From the NCBI GenBank assembly GCA_017503645.1, contig JAFVSR010000037.1, positions 1-64,000 on the forward strand: a stretch of 64,000 bases of DNA. Direction: 5' to 3'. This DNA comes from Bacteroidaceae bacterium. Lineage in GTDB: Bacteria > Bacteroidota > Bacteroidia > Bacteroidales > Bacteroidaceae. The position numbers and the translations under genes were made by a program. Shown here piece by piece: positions 9,759 through 18,226 of this stretch. How positions within the stretch are numbered: the stretch's first letter is position 1; the number at the start of each line of letters is the position of its first letter. The notes under the pieces are model-generated. The model did not search any database. It was not told the origin of the DNA and saw only the letters and a program-made list of their open reading frames with translations.

Positions 9759-9792
9759 GAGAAGAAACAAATAAAAAAACATATAGACGATT

Positions 9793-10821
9793 ATGAAAAA
9801 GAATCTGACATTTATCGCATTGGCCGCAACTGCCATTCTATGTTCTTGCGGCAGTTCAGAGAAAACAGAGACAGCTGAAGCCACACAGGTGGAGGTGCAG
9901 CAGGAGAAACCCAAAGTGAAGATTGCACAGGTGGTAGCCGAGGAGGTTGCACAGCTTGAGCAATACACTACAACCGTGGAGGCCGAGGTTAAGAACAACA
10001 TCATTCCCAGCTCGGCACTGCGCATCGAAAAGATTCTTGTTGAGGTGGGCGACAACGTGCGCAAAGGCCAGAAACTGGTATTGCTCGATGCAAGCAGCCT
10101 CGACCAGTTGAAACTGCAGGTTGAGAATCAGGAGATAGATTTCAAACGCATTGAGGAGCTCTACAAAGTGGGCGGTGCCTCAAAAGCAGAATACGACAAC
10201 GCCAGGACACAGCTGGAGGTAAACAAGCGTGCACTTGCCAACAAGTTGGAGAACACTGTGCTTGTGAGCCCCATCGACGGTGTGGTATCGGCACGTAACT
10301 ACGACAACGGCGATATGTATGGCAGCAAGCCCATTTTAGTGGTGGAGCAGATTTCTCCTGTGAAGATGAAGATAAATGTGAGCGAGAGCCTCTATGCACA
10401 GACCAACAAGAGCTTGGCAGTAACAGCCACATTCGACACTTATGGCGATGAGAAATTCACAGGAAAGATTGATATTATATACCCCACTATCGATGCAACC
10501 ACACACACATTCCCCGTGGAGATTAAGATTGCCAACAATGACCGCAAGGTGCGCCCCGGTATGTTTGGGCAAGTAACTGTGAACTTTGGTACAAAGAGCC
10601 ACGTGGTTGTGCCCGACCAGGCTGTCGTTAAGCAGGCCGGTGCAGGCGATTACTATGTTTACACATACGAAAACGGAAGAGTTACATATAACAAGGTAGA
10701 ACTTGGCCGTCGTATGGGCGACAAATATGAGCTCATTTCGGGTATCGAACCCGGCAGTTCTGTTGTAATTGCAGGACACACAGGGCTCAACAATGGCAAA
10801 GAGGTTGAAGTGATTGAATAA
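9793..10821 (+). CDS. RND efflux periplasmic adaptor (membrane-fusion) lipoprotein
   Basis: 342 residues. The lipoprotein signal peptide ends in the lipobox LCSC, with Cys19 as the predicted lipidated residue. It has the usual adaptor layout: barrel-sandwich (biotinyl-lipoyl-like) segments around IEKILVEVGDNVRKGQKLVL and NTVLVSPIDGVVSARNYDNG, separated by a short helical hairpin, then a beta-barrel domain (KMKINVSESLYAQ, RPGMFGQVTV) and a membrane-proximal end. It links the inner-membrane pump to the TolC-like channel. The next gene (pump) follows after 23 bases. Confidence 0.93.
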   Translation: MKKNLTFIALAATAILCSCGSSEKTETAEATQVEVQQEKPKVKIAQVVAEEVAQLEQYTTTVEAEVKNNIIPSSALRIEKILVEVGDNVRKGQKLVLLDASSLDQLKLQVENQEIDFKRIEELYKVGGASKAEYDNARTQLEVNKRALANKLENTVLVSPIDGVVSARNYDNGDMYGSKPILVVEQISPVKMKINVSESLYAQTNKSLAVTATFDTYGDEKFTGKIDIIYPTIDATTHTFPVEIKIANNDRKVRPGMFGQVTVNFGTKSHVVVPDQAVVKQAGAGDYYVYTYENGRVTYNKVELGRRMGDKYELISGIEPGSSVVIAGHTGLNNGKEVEVIE

Positions 10822-10844
10822 TAACACAATAAACATTATATAAT

Positions 10845-13800
10845 ATGAGCATATATGAAAGTGCGGTGAAAAAACCGATTATGACATCGCTATGCTTTAT
10901 TGCGATTGCTCTATTCGGCCTTTTCTCGCTATCAAAACTCCCCATCGACCTATATCCCGATATTGAGACAAACACTCTTATGGTATTTACATACTATAAT
11001 GGTGCAAGTGCTTCGGATATTGAGAACAATGTAACACGCCCATTGGAGAACACTCTTAACTCAGTGGAACACCTCAAGCACATCAAATCGGATTCGCGTG
11101 AGAACGTATCGGTAATCACTCTTGAATTTGAGTTCGGATACGACATCGACGACCTCACCAACGACGTGCGCGACAAGCTGGATATGGTATCATCGTCGCT
11201 CCCCGACGAGGCCAACACGCCTATCATCTTCAAATTCTCTACCGATATGATTCCCATCATTGTAATGTCGGTAAAGGCCGAAGAGAGCCAGAGCGCACTA
11301 TACAAAATACTTGATGACAATGTGGCCAATCCCCTTGCCCGTATCGACGGTGTGGGTTCAGTATCTATCGCCGGTGCTCCCGAGCGCGAGATAAACATAT
11401 ATATGGACCCTATAAAAATGGAGGCATACAATATACCCGTGGAGACTGTAAGTTCTATAATTGCGGCCGAAAACCGCAATATCCCGGGTGGTAACTTCGA
11501 TGTGGGTAACAACACCTATTCGCTGCGTGTTGAAGGCGAATTTAAGGAGCCTCGCCAGATGATGGACCTTGTTGTGGGCACACACAACGGTGCCAATGTA
11601 TATTTGAAGGATATTGCCCGCATTGTTGACAACGTACAAGAGCGCTCGCAGCACACATACATAGAGGGCCAGCAGGGAGCTATGATTATTGTGCAGAAAC
11701 AGAGCGGTGGTAACTCGGTTGCAATCTCCAAAGCAGTAAAAGAAGAGCTCCCCAATCTGCAAAAGCGCCTGCCCTCGGATGTGGAACTTGAAATAATGAT
11801 TGACACATCGGACAATATTCTAAACACTGTAAACACACTTTCGAGCACCATACGCGATGCTATGATATTTGTGGTACTTGTGGTATTCATCTTCCTTGGC
11901 CGATGGAGAGCTACAGTGATTATTGCTATTACCATTCCCTTCTCGCTTGTAGCATCATTCATTTATCTGTTTGCAACGGGTGGTTCAATAAACATTATTT
12001 CGCTATCCTGTTTAAGTATCGCCATTGGTTCGGTTGTAGACGACGCCATCGTGGTATTGGAGAACGTAACGTCGCATATTGAACGAGGTTCAGACCCCAA
12101 CAATGCCGCAGTACACGGTACCAATGAGGTTGCAGTTTCGGTTATAGCATCTACCCTGACTATGTGGGCCGTATTCTTCCCATTGACTATGGTTACCGGT
12201 ATGAGTGGCGTCCTCTTTAAGCAACTTGGTTGGATGATGTGTATCATTATGCTCATATCAACAGCTGCCGCCCTTTCACTCACACCTATGATGTGTGCAA
12301 AGATGCTTAAACTGCAGAAGAAACAGAGCAAGTTCTTCATCACCTTCTACAAACCCATACAAAAGGTACTCGACATCATTGATATTAAATACGCAATTGC
12401 AGTAAACTGGGCAATGCGCCACCGCTGGACAACGCTTGCAGCCTGTTTCGGTCTCTTCTTGGTGAGTTTGCTTTGTGCAAAAGGTATCAAGAGCGAGTTC
12501 TTCCCTGCAAACGACAACGGCCGTGTGGGAATAACTTTGGAAATGCCTATAGGCACACGTATAGAGCGTTCACAGGAGGTTGGTTTGCGCCTCACCAAAC
12601 TATGGATGGACCGTTATGGTGACGAGCTCATTGCCTGCGGTTTCACAACAGGACAAGCCGACGAGAATAACACTTTTGCTTCGCTCAGTGACAACGGTAC
12701 TCACATCATATCGTTTAACATAATGTTTGTACCCTCGAACGAACGCGAAAAGAGTCTTGAAATCCTATGCGACGAAATGCGTGCCGACCTTAAGATGTTC
12801 CCTGAACTTGCCAAAAGCAATGTAATGCTTGGCGGTAGCCAAGGTGGTGGTATGGGTGGCCAGTCTATGGCATCGTTCGAGATATACGGATACGATATGG
12901 AAACAACCGACCGCCTATCAAAAGAGCTTGCATCATCACTAAAAGAGTGGGAAAAGGTGACACAGGTAAACATCAGCCGTAGCGACTACCAACCGCAATA
13001 TATAGTTGATTTTGACCGCGAAAAACTGGCAATGCACGGTCTCAACCTATCTACCGCAGCAAGTTATATGCGTAACCGCTACAATGGTGCGCTTGCCACA
13101 TACTACCGCGAAGATGGTGATGAATACGACGTAAAAGTACGTTATGAGCCCAATGCACGCCAGAGCATAAACGACATTGAGAACATTGTTATTTACGGCA
13201 GTAACGGACAGCCTGTACGCATAAAGGAACTCGGTAAAGTTGTACTTAACGAAATGCCACCTACCATTGAGCGTAAGGACCGTGAGCGCATTGTTACCGT
13301 AGATGCGGTACTTGCAGCCGGAACAGCGCTTAGCGATGGAGTGAACTACGGACAAGCTATTATTGACAAGATGGATATCCCTGCCGGAATATCTATTGAG
13401 GTGGCAGGTTCTTACGAGGACCAACAGGACTCTAATCGCGACCTCGGACAACTTGCAATCATCATCCTTGTGATGGTATTCATAGTGATGGCATCGCAGT
13501 TCGAATCACTCACCTACCCCTTCATTCTTATGATATCGGTGCTATTTGCGATAAGTGGTGTATTGCTTGCCCTCTTCATTACCGGTACCAACCTTAATGT
13601 AATGTCGATGCTTGGTAGCATTATGCTTATAGGTATTGTTGTGAAGAATGGTATTGTGCTCATAGACTATACTATGCTGTTGCGCGAAAGAGGCCTTAGC
13701 GTTATTCAGGCCTGCGTAGGCGCAGCCAAGAGCCGTATGCGTCCTGTGCTTATGACCACCCTCACCACCATTCTTGGTATGGTGCCTTTGGCAGTGAGCC

Positions 13801-14027
13801 AAGGTGTAGGTGCCGAGATGTGGCGTCCTTTGGGTATTGCCATCATAGGCGGTCTCACGATATCCACTATAATGACACTTATATACGTACCTGCAATGTA
13901 TGGTATATTTGCCGGTAACGGTATCCAGAACCGTCGCCGCGCCATAAAGAAAAAGCGCGAGTTACAGGCATACTGGAACGAGAATAAAGAGACAGAGCAA
14001 TTAAAAGGCAAAGACAAAAAGCGTTAA
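10845..14027 (+). CDS. RND-family efflux transporter permease (AcrB/MdtB-like)
   Basis: 1,060 residues, the standard length for hydrophobe/amphiphile-efflux RND pumps with 12 transmembrane helices and two large periplasmic loops. The N-terminus (KKPIMTSLCFIAIALFGLFS, SKLPIDLYPDIE) and the TM4 motif IGSVVDDAIVVLEN are diagnostic. The paired aspartates, Asp399-Asp400, correspond to the proton-relay pair of AcrB. The C-terminal half repeats the pattern (GIVVKNGIVLIDY, RMRPVLMTTLTTILGMVPLA). It works with the adaptor and channel encoded just upstream. The substrate cannot be told from sequence. Confidence 0.95.
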   Translation: MSIYESAVKKPIMTSLCFIAIALFGLFSLSKLPIDLYPDIETNTLMVFTYYNGASASDIENNVTRPLENTLNSVEHLKHIKSDSRENVSVITLEFEFGYDIDDLTNDVRDKLDMVSSSLPDEANTPIIFKFSTDMIPIIVMSVKAEESQSALYKILDDNVANPLARIDGVGSVSIAGAPEREINIYMDPIKMEAYNIPVETVSSIIAAENRNIPGGNFDVGNNTYSLRVEGEFKEPRQMMDLVVGTHNGANVYLKDIARIVDNVQERSQHTYIEGQQGAMIIVQKQSGGNSVAISKAVKEELPNLQKRLPSDVELEIMIDTSDNILNTVNTLSSTIRDAMIFVVLVVFIFLGRWRATVIIAITIPFSLVASFIYLFATGGSINIISLSCLSIAIGSVVDDAIVVLENVTSHIERGSDPNNAAVHGTNEVAVSVIASTLTMWAVFFPLTMVTGMSGVLFKQLGWMMCIIMLISTAAALSLTPMMCAKMLKLQKKQSKFFITFYKPIQKVLDIIDIKYAIAVNWAMRHRWTTLAACFGLFLVSLLCAKGIKSEFFPANDNGRVGITLEMPIGTRIERSQEVGLRLTKLWMDRYGDELIACGFTTGQADENNTFASLSDNGTHIISFNIMFVPSNEREKSLEILCDEMRADLKMFPELAKSNVMLGGSQGGGMGGQSMASFEIYGYDMETTDRLSKELASSLKEWEKVTQVNISRSDYQPQYIVDFDREKLAMHGLNLSTAASYMRNRYNGALATYYREDGDEYDVKVRYEPNARQSINDIENIVIYGSNGQPVRIKELGKVVLNEMPPTIERKDRERIVTVDAVLAAGTALSDGVNYGQAIIDKMDIPAGISIEVAGSYEDQQDSNRDLGQLAIIILVMVFIVMASQFESLTYPFILMISVLFAISGVLLALFITGTNLNVMSMLGSIMLIGIVVKNGIVLIDYTMLLRERGLSVIQACVGAAKSRMRPVLMTTLTTILGMVPLAVSQGVGAEMWRPLGIAIIGGLTISTIMTLIYVPAMYGIFAGNGIQNRRRAIKKKRELQAYWNENKETEQLKGKDKKR

Positions 14028-14060
14028 TTGCCACCATAACTCAATAAAACAGGAATAATT

Positions 14061-14354
14061 ATGAAAAGTATATTCATTACATTCGACATTTCTCACAAAG
14101 AGAAGATTGTTGATATGCTCACACATAACAGCTGTCGCGGTTACTCCTTCTTTGACCAAATACAAGGACGCGGTTCAAAGACAGGCGACCCCCATTATGG
14201 TTCACACGCGTGGCCCTCGATGTGTGGTTCCATAATAACCATTGTAGATGACAACAAGGTGGCCAAAATTCTTAAAGACATTGAGGCCATTGACAAAGAG
14301 ACACCGCAGCTGGGCCTGCGTGCCTTTGTGTGGAACATTGAGCAACAGTACTAA
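14061..14354 (+). CDS. PII-like small protein at the end of the RND operon
   Basis: 97 residues. Beta-alpha-beta layout (KSIFITFDISHKEKIVDMLT, SIITIVDDNKVAKILKDIEA, LGLRAFVWNIE) like PII/GlnB-fold proteins of the DUF3240 or PII-like group, which in other bacteria sit next to RND/CusA-type pumps. A loop rich in Gly/His (GSKTGDPHYGSHAWPSMCGS) replaces the PII T-loop, and its His, Cys and Asp could bind a metal. It starts 33 bases after the pump gene and ends just before a terminator, so it closes the operon. The fold assignment is by pattern only. Confidence 0.7.
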   Translation: MKSIFITFDISHKEKIVDMLTHNSCRGYSFFDQIQGRGSKTGDPHYGSHAWPSMCGSIITIVDDNKVAKILKDIEAIDKETPQLGLRAFVWNIEQQY

Positions 14355-14371
14355 AATTTAGTAATACTTAT

Positions 14372-14408
14372 AAGATGGTGACTGAAAAGAAATTTCAGTC
14401 ACCATCTT
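14372..14408 (+). terminator. Terminator of the RND efflux operon
   Basis: Perfect 16-bp stem: AAGATGGTGACTGAAA at 14372-14387, loop AGAAA, complement at 14393-14408, followed by TTG and TTTAC. Confidence 0.85.
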
Positions 14409-14510
14409 TGTTTACAAACAAGCGAGAAAGAACGGTGTAAGAGGAAATTCCAGAGCCCTGCATTAACACTTTTTATTATATAAATCATTTTATATCGGGG
14501 TAATTTGGCA

Positions 14511-14518
14511 TACCTTTG
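14511..14518 (+). promoter_or_regulatory. -7 box before the small secreted-protein gene
   Basis: TACCTTTG matches TAnnTTTG; the -33 region is AT-rich with no perfect TTTG. About 68 nt separate the implied start site from the ATG at 14586. Confidence 0.5.
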
Positions 14519-14585
14519 CAACACTAATAAAAGAGAGCATAAGATTTATTTCAAAGTAACCCGAACCATTAACAAGCAATATTTT

Positions 14586-15224
14586 ATGAAAAAATTTACC
14601 TCATTACTGGCCACGCTACTTATTGCTACAACATCTATGGCCCAAGGCTTTACACATAATCTAACAATAACCGACGTAGGCTGGGCAACATTGATGCTTG
14701 GTTTCAACTCAATAATACCCGAGGGCGTTACGTGCTACATTGTAACAGAATTGGGCACAAACAGCGCAAAACTCACCGAGGTAACCAACATTCTCCCCAA
14801 TAACACGGCTGTAATTGTCAAAGCCGAACAAGGCGAATATCTATTTGAATATACAGCTGAGGGTGCCGACCAAATAACAAACAACAAACTCGAAGGCTCG
14901 CTCTTTAATAGAAATATCATTCCCGACGAAACCACAACATACTATGTTCTTTCATTTGTTGATGATAGAGTGGGACTATACCCCGATGAATTGACCGACG
15001 ATACTTTCTTATGCAATGCCAACAAGGCATACCTGCCCGTTACAGGCGCCACAATGGCCGCCGGCTACTCATTCGTATATGATTGGTCCGGCACAACAGG
15101 CATCGACAGTGCGGTTGCCGAGGAGGCAAATGATGGCAAAATCTACGACATAACAGGCCGCTTGGTTAAAAGCACAACCACCCGCGGCATATATATAATT
15201 AACGGCGAAAAGGTTATTAAATAA
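14586..15224 (+). CDS. Secreted protein with C-terminal T9SS-like tail motif
   Basis: 212 residues. Signal peptide MKKFTSLLATLLIATTSMAQ. The middle is a beta-rich domain without a recognised family. The end (YDITGRLVKSTTTRGIYIIN followed by GEKVIK) matches the short C-terminal pattern (G-R-x-V ... G-I-Y-I-x-N-G-x-K) common on secreted proteins of Bacteroidales and related to type IX secretion sorting tails. The ATG at 14586 was chosen for the signal peptide; the reading frame is open 27 codons earlier. It is flanked by terminators on both sides, so it is monocistronic. Confidence 0.75.
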   Translation: MKKFTSLLATLLIATTSMAQGFTHNLTITDVGWATLMLGFNSIIPEGVTCYIVTELGTNSAKLTEVTNILPNNTAVIVKAEQGEYLFEYTAEGADQITNNKLEGSLFNRNIIPDETTTYYVLSFVDDRVGLYPDELTDDTFLCNANKAYLPVTGATMAAGYSFVYDWSGTTGIDSAVAEEANDGKIYDITGRLVKSTTTRGIYIINGEKVIK

Positions 15225-15304
15225 TAGTGTGGGCACAAGGGTAGAAACACTCCCCTTTGAATAAAACAAGCCAAATAAACGATGGAACTAAAATAACAAC
15301 TGAT

Positions 15305-15348
15305 AAATATAAACGACAACACCCGAAATGGTGTTGTCGTTTATATTT
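15305..15348 (+). terminator. Strong terminator after the secreted-protein gene
   Basis: Perfect 19-bp stem (15305-15323 with 15330-15348), loop CGAAAT, core AAACGACAACACC. The left flank is A-rich, so it could work in both directions. Confidence 0.9.
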
Positions 15349-15393
15349 TACATCCTTTTTGCGCAAGGTTACCAAAAATCCCCTTATTTTTAC

Positions 15394-15401
15394 TATCTTC
15401 G
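15394..15401 (+). promoter_or_regulatory. -7 box (TATCTTCG variant) before the Lnb-like gene
   Basis: TATCTTCG lies 20 bases before the ATG at 15422. The same TAnnTTCG variant appears before the protease gene (26251) and on the minus strand at 28423 and 29725, so it is probably a genuine local variant of the -7 consensus. Confidence 0.5.
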
Positions 15402-15421
15402 CGTGTGCAAAATAGAAAGCA

Positions 15422-16612
15422 ATGAATAGGACACATACACACACCATAAAACAGTTACTTATTGCAATTACATTCATAGCCACCACTCTGCTACCCGCCC
15501 GTGCCGACGAGGCTCGCGTGAGCCTGCTCACCTGCTCCCCGGGCGAGGAGGTGTACGAGCTTTTCGGGCACACCGCCCTGCGCTACACCAGTGACAAAAG
15601 CGATATTGTTTTTGGCTACGGCTATTTCAGTTTCAACACCCCCAATTTTGTGTGGCGGTTCATCCTTGGAGAAACCGATTATATGGCAGGAGCCGTGGAT
15701 TATAACAGTTTCATCCAAGAGTACAGGCTTCGTGGGGCGGGCGTAACCGAGCAGGTTATCCCACTCGATTCGCTGCAAAAGGAGCAACTGCTGCGAGCGC
15801 TTGTAACCAACTGCGAAACAGAGAACCGTGTTTACCGGTACAACTACTTCTACAAAAACTGCACAACCAAGATACGCGACATACTTACCGAACACATTGG
15901 TGCAGAAAATATTGTATATGATGCACCCTTGCAGGCTGCAACAATACGCGAAGCGCTTGCTGCGCACACCGCAGTGCAGCCGTGGAATGAATTCGGCATA
16001 AACCTGTTGCTTGGCGCCGACATCGATGCCCCTGCCACGCGCGAGGTATTACAGTTTCTCCCGACCTATCTGATGAACGATTTTGCCAATGCGCAGATAA
16101 GAGGCGAGGCAGGCAGCCACCCGCTTGTGAGCGAGCAAAACGAGCTGTTGCAGCCCGTGGAAAAGAGAAAAACGCCCAACCACCTCACACCCTTCAACTG
16201 CGCCCTGCTGCTATTGCTTTTCACAATGATTGTAATGCTGTGCGAGGTGCGCAGCCACAGGATATTCTGGGTCTACGACATACTGCTTATGGGAGCACAA
16301 GGCCTGGCAGGCACGTTGCTGCTGTTTATGGCAACCTGCTCGCTGCACCCTGCGGTGGGTAACAACTACCTGCTCATATGGCTTAACCCGCTGCCGCTTT
16401 TGCTGCTGCCCTTGCACATATACTGCGCAATAAAGCATAAGCGCCCCACGTTTATGTGGATACAGGTGGCTATGGTGGTGGCGTTCATTGCAAGCGCACC
16501 GTTTGTACCACAGCACTACCCTGCCCCCATCTTCATTTTTTCAACTGCAATACTTGTACGTTCAATTTTTCACATATACAGAGAAAGAATATGCGAATTA
16601 AGCCTTTATTGA
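15422..16612 (+). CDS. DUF4105 (Lnb N-terminal-type) membrane protein, candidate lipoprotein N-acyltransferase
   Basis: 396 residues. Signal peptide (ending LLPARA), then a periplasmic DUF4105 domain with two likely catalytic residues of a papain/NlpC-like thiol fold: His50 in YELFGHTALR and Cys147 in FYKNCTTKIRDIL. After about residue 255 come four to five membrane helices. DUF4105 is the periplasmic domain of Lnb-type enzymes, which move an acyl chain to the N-terminus of lipoproteins; from memory, an Lnb has also been described in Bacteroides, whose relatives lack Lnt. The 3' end overlaps the next gene by 22 bases, so the two are translationally linked. The enzyme role is inferred from the family, not shown. 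Confidence 0.75.
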   Translation: MNRTHTHTIKQLLIAITFIATTLLPARADEARVSLLTCSPGEEVYELFGHTALRYTSDKSDIVFGYGYFSFNTPNFVWRFILGETDYMAGAVDYNSFIQEYRLRGAGVTEQVIPLDSLQKEQLLRALVTNCETENRVYRYNYFYKNCTTKIRDILTEHIGAENIVYDAPLQAATIREALAAHTAVQPWNEFGINLLLGADIDAPATREVLQFLPTYLMNDFANAQIRGEAGSHPLVSEQNELLQPVEKRKTPNHLTPFNCALLLLLFTMIVMLCEVRSHRIFWVYDILLMGAQGLAGTLLLFMATCSLHPAVGNNYLLIWLNPLPLLLLPLHIYCAIKHKRPTFMWIQVAMVVAFIASAPFVPQHYPAPIFIFSTAILVRSIFHIYRERICELSLY

Positions 16613-18135
16613 TTATACTGCTTGCACTACCCCTTATGTTGCAGGCACAGGAGAAGATAGAATCGCCCAAGTTGTTGGTTACCATAACCATAGACCAGCT
16701 GCGCAGCGATTTTATGTATGAATTCGAGGACCTTTACACTCCCGACGGCTTCAAGCGACTGCTGGCAGGGGGGCGCGTATATCCCAACAGCTACTATGCT
16801 TTTGAGAACATCGACTGCGCATCGGCCGCTGCCACCCTTGTTACCGGCACCAACCCATACACGCACGGCATTGTGGGTGAACGATGGCTCGACCGTCGTT
16901 CGCTGAACATTGTAGGATGCACCGACGACAGCAAGCAACAGGGATTATATACCAACGACAAGGTGTCGCCCGTGAAGTTGAAAGCGATAGCTCTTGCCGA
17001 CGAGATAAAACGTGCCACACGCGGCAAGGCGCAGGTGTGCGTGATAGCCCCCGACTGCGAGGCGGCAGTAATGCAGGGCGGGCACGCTGCCGATGTGGTG
17101 CTGTGGAAGAATGACGACACCGGCTACTGGTGCAGTTCTTCATACTACGGACTATTCCCCGAGTGGGCTGCCAAGATAAACAAGACGGTTGTGGGCCGTT
17201 CGGCAAAATGGGAACCGATATTCCCCACCGAATTGTATAATAACTTTGGCGACAAAGCCCCCAAGCAATTCTCATACTCGTTCAACGGGAAGGACGACAT
17301 ACGCCTGTACAAGACAAGCGCCTGTATGAACGACGAGGTGAACGAGGTGGCCATTGCCTGCCTGCGCAGCGGTGATATGGGAATGGACAACATAACCGAT
17401 ATGCTGTCGGTAACATACTACGCGGGCAACTACAACAATGTATCTATGGAGGACCGCCCCATTGAGATACAGGATATATACACCCGCCTCGACAAGAACA
17501 TTGCCGACCTATTGAAGGAGATTGACCGTCGCATAGGCTTGGAGAATGTGGTAATATCATTGGCATCCACAGGATATGTGGTTGAAGACGATTCAAACGA
17601 CGAAAAATACCGCTTGCCATCGGGCACCGTGCATATGGACCGCGTGAAGGCACTGCTGAACGTATATTTGAGTGCCCTTTTTGGCAAAGGGGATTACATA
17701 GACGGTTACTTCAACTCGGAGTTCTACCTCAACCGCAAAATGATGGAGCAACTGCAACTGAACAAGGTGGATGTTGTGGCGCACGCCGTGGAGTTCCTCA
17801 AATCTATAGACGGCATAGAGGATGTGTTCACCATTTACCGCCTGGGCGGTATGCTGAGCCCCGAACTGCAGTATGTGAAGAACGGTTACAACGCAAAATG
17901 TTCGGGCGATATATGGTTGCGCCTTATGCCCGGCTGGAAGATGGCAAAAGATGTGCTGGAGGCAAGCAATCTTGTACGCCGCAGCCCGGTTACTTTCCCT
18001 ATGATTATCTATGGTGCCGGGGTAAAAGCCCAGGTTATAAACGAGTTCACACCGGCCAACATTATGGCCCCCGAACTTGCAGGTTGCCTGCACATACGCC
18101 GCCCCAACGACAATTGTTTGAGAATATTCAGGTAA
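16591..18135 (+). CDS. Alkaline-phosphatase-fold protein (PafA-like), probably catalytically dead
   Basis: 514 residues, signal peptide MRIKPLLIILLALPLMLQAQ. The whole length aligns by eye with PafA-type alkaline phosphatases (VTITIDQLRSDFMYEF; TLVTGTNPYTHGIVGERW; MDNITDMLSVTYYAGNY; DIYTRLDKNIADLL). Compared with the PafA sequence as I recall it, the first metal-ligand Asp is kept (IDQLRSD), but STDYVGH is AGNYNNV, the SADHG motif is LASTGY, the Thr nucleophile position is Cys, and the late His is missing. It is therefore likely a pseudo-enzyme or has a changed activity. The start at 16591 gives the signal peptide and overlaps the DUF4105 gene by 22 bases, which suggests a joint role at the envelope. 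Confidence 0.8.
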   Translation: MRIKPLLIILLALPLMLQAQEKIESPKLLVTITIDQLRSDFMYEFEDLYTPDGFKRLLAGGRVYPNSYYAFENIDCASAAATLVTGTNPYTHGIVGERWLDRRSLNIVGCTDDSKQQGLYTNDKVSPVKLKAIALADEIKRATRGKAQVCVIAPDCEAAVMQGGHAADVVLWKNDDTGYWCSSSYYGLFPEWAAKINKTVVGRSAKWEPIFPTELYNNFGDKAPKQFSYSFNGKDDIRLYKTSACMNDEVNEVAIACLRSGDMGMDNITDMLSVTYYAGNYNNVSMEDRPIEIQDIYTRLDKNIADLLKEIDRRIGLENVVISLASTGYVVEDDSNDEKYRLPSGTVHMDRVKALLNVYLSALFGKGDYIDGYFNSEFYLNRKMMEQLQLNKVDVVAHAVEFLKSIDGIEDVFTIYRLGGMLSPELQYVKNGYNAKCSGDIWLRLMPGWKMAKDVLEASNLVRRSPVTFPMIIYGAGVKAQVINEFTPANIMAPELAGCLHIRRPNDNCLRIFR

Positions 18136-18194
18136 ATCCTTGCAAACAAAGCCGAAAAGTTGCCGCAAATTGCCGTAATTCGGATAATTTGCAG

Positions 18195-18202
18195 TACCTT
18201 TG
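18195..18202 (+). promoter_or_regulatory. -7 box of the coaX operon
   Basis: TACCTTTG at 18195-18202 lies 24 bases before the TTG start of coaX. ATTG at 18169-18172 may serve as a weak -33 box (22 nt spacing). Confidence 0.55.
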
Positions 18203-18226
18203 CAAGGATAAACAGAGAGCACTATT

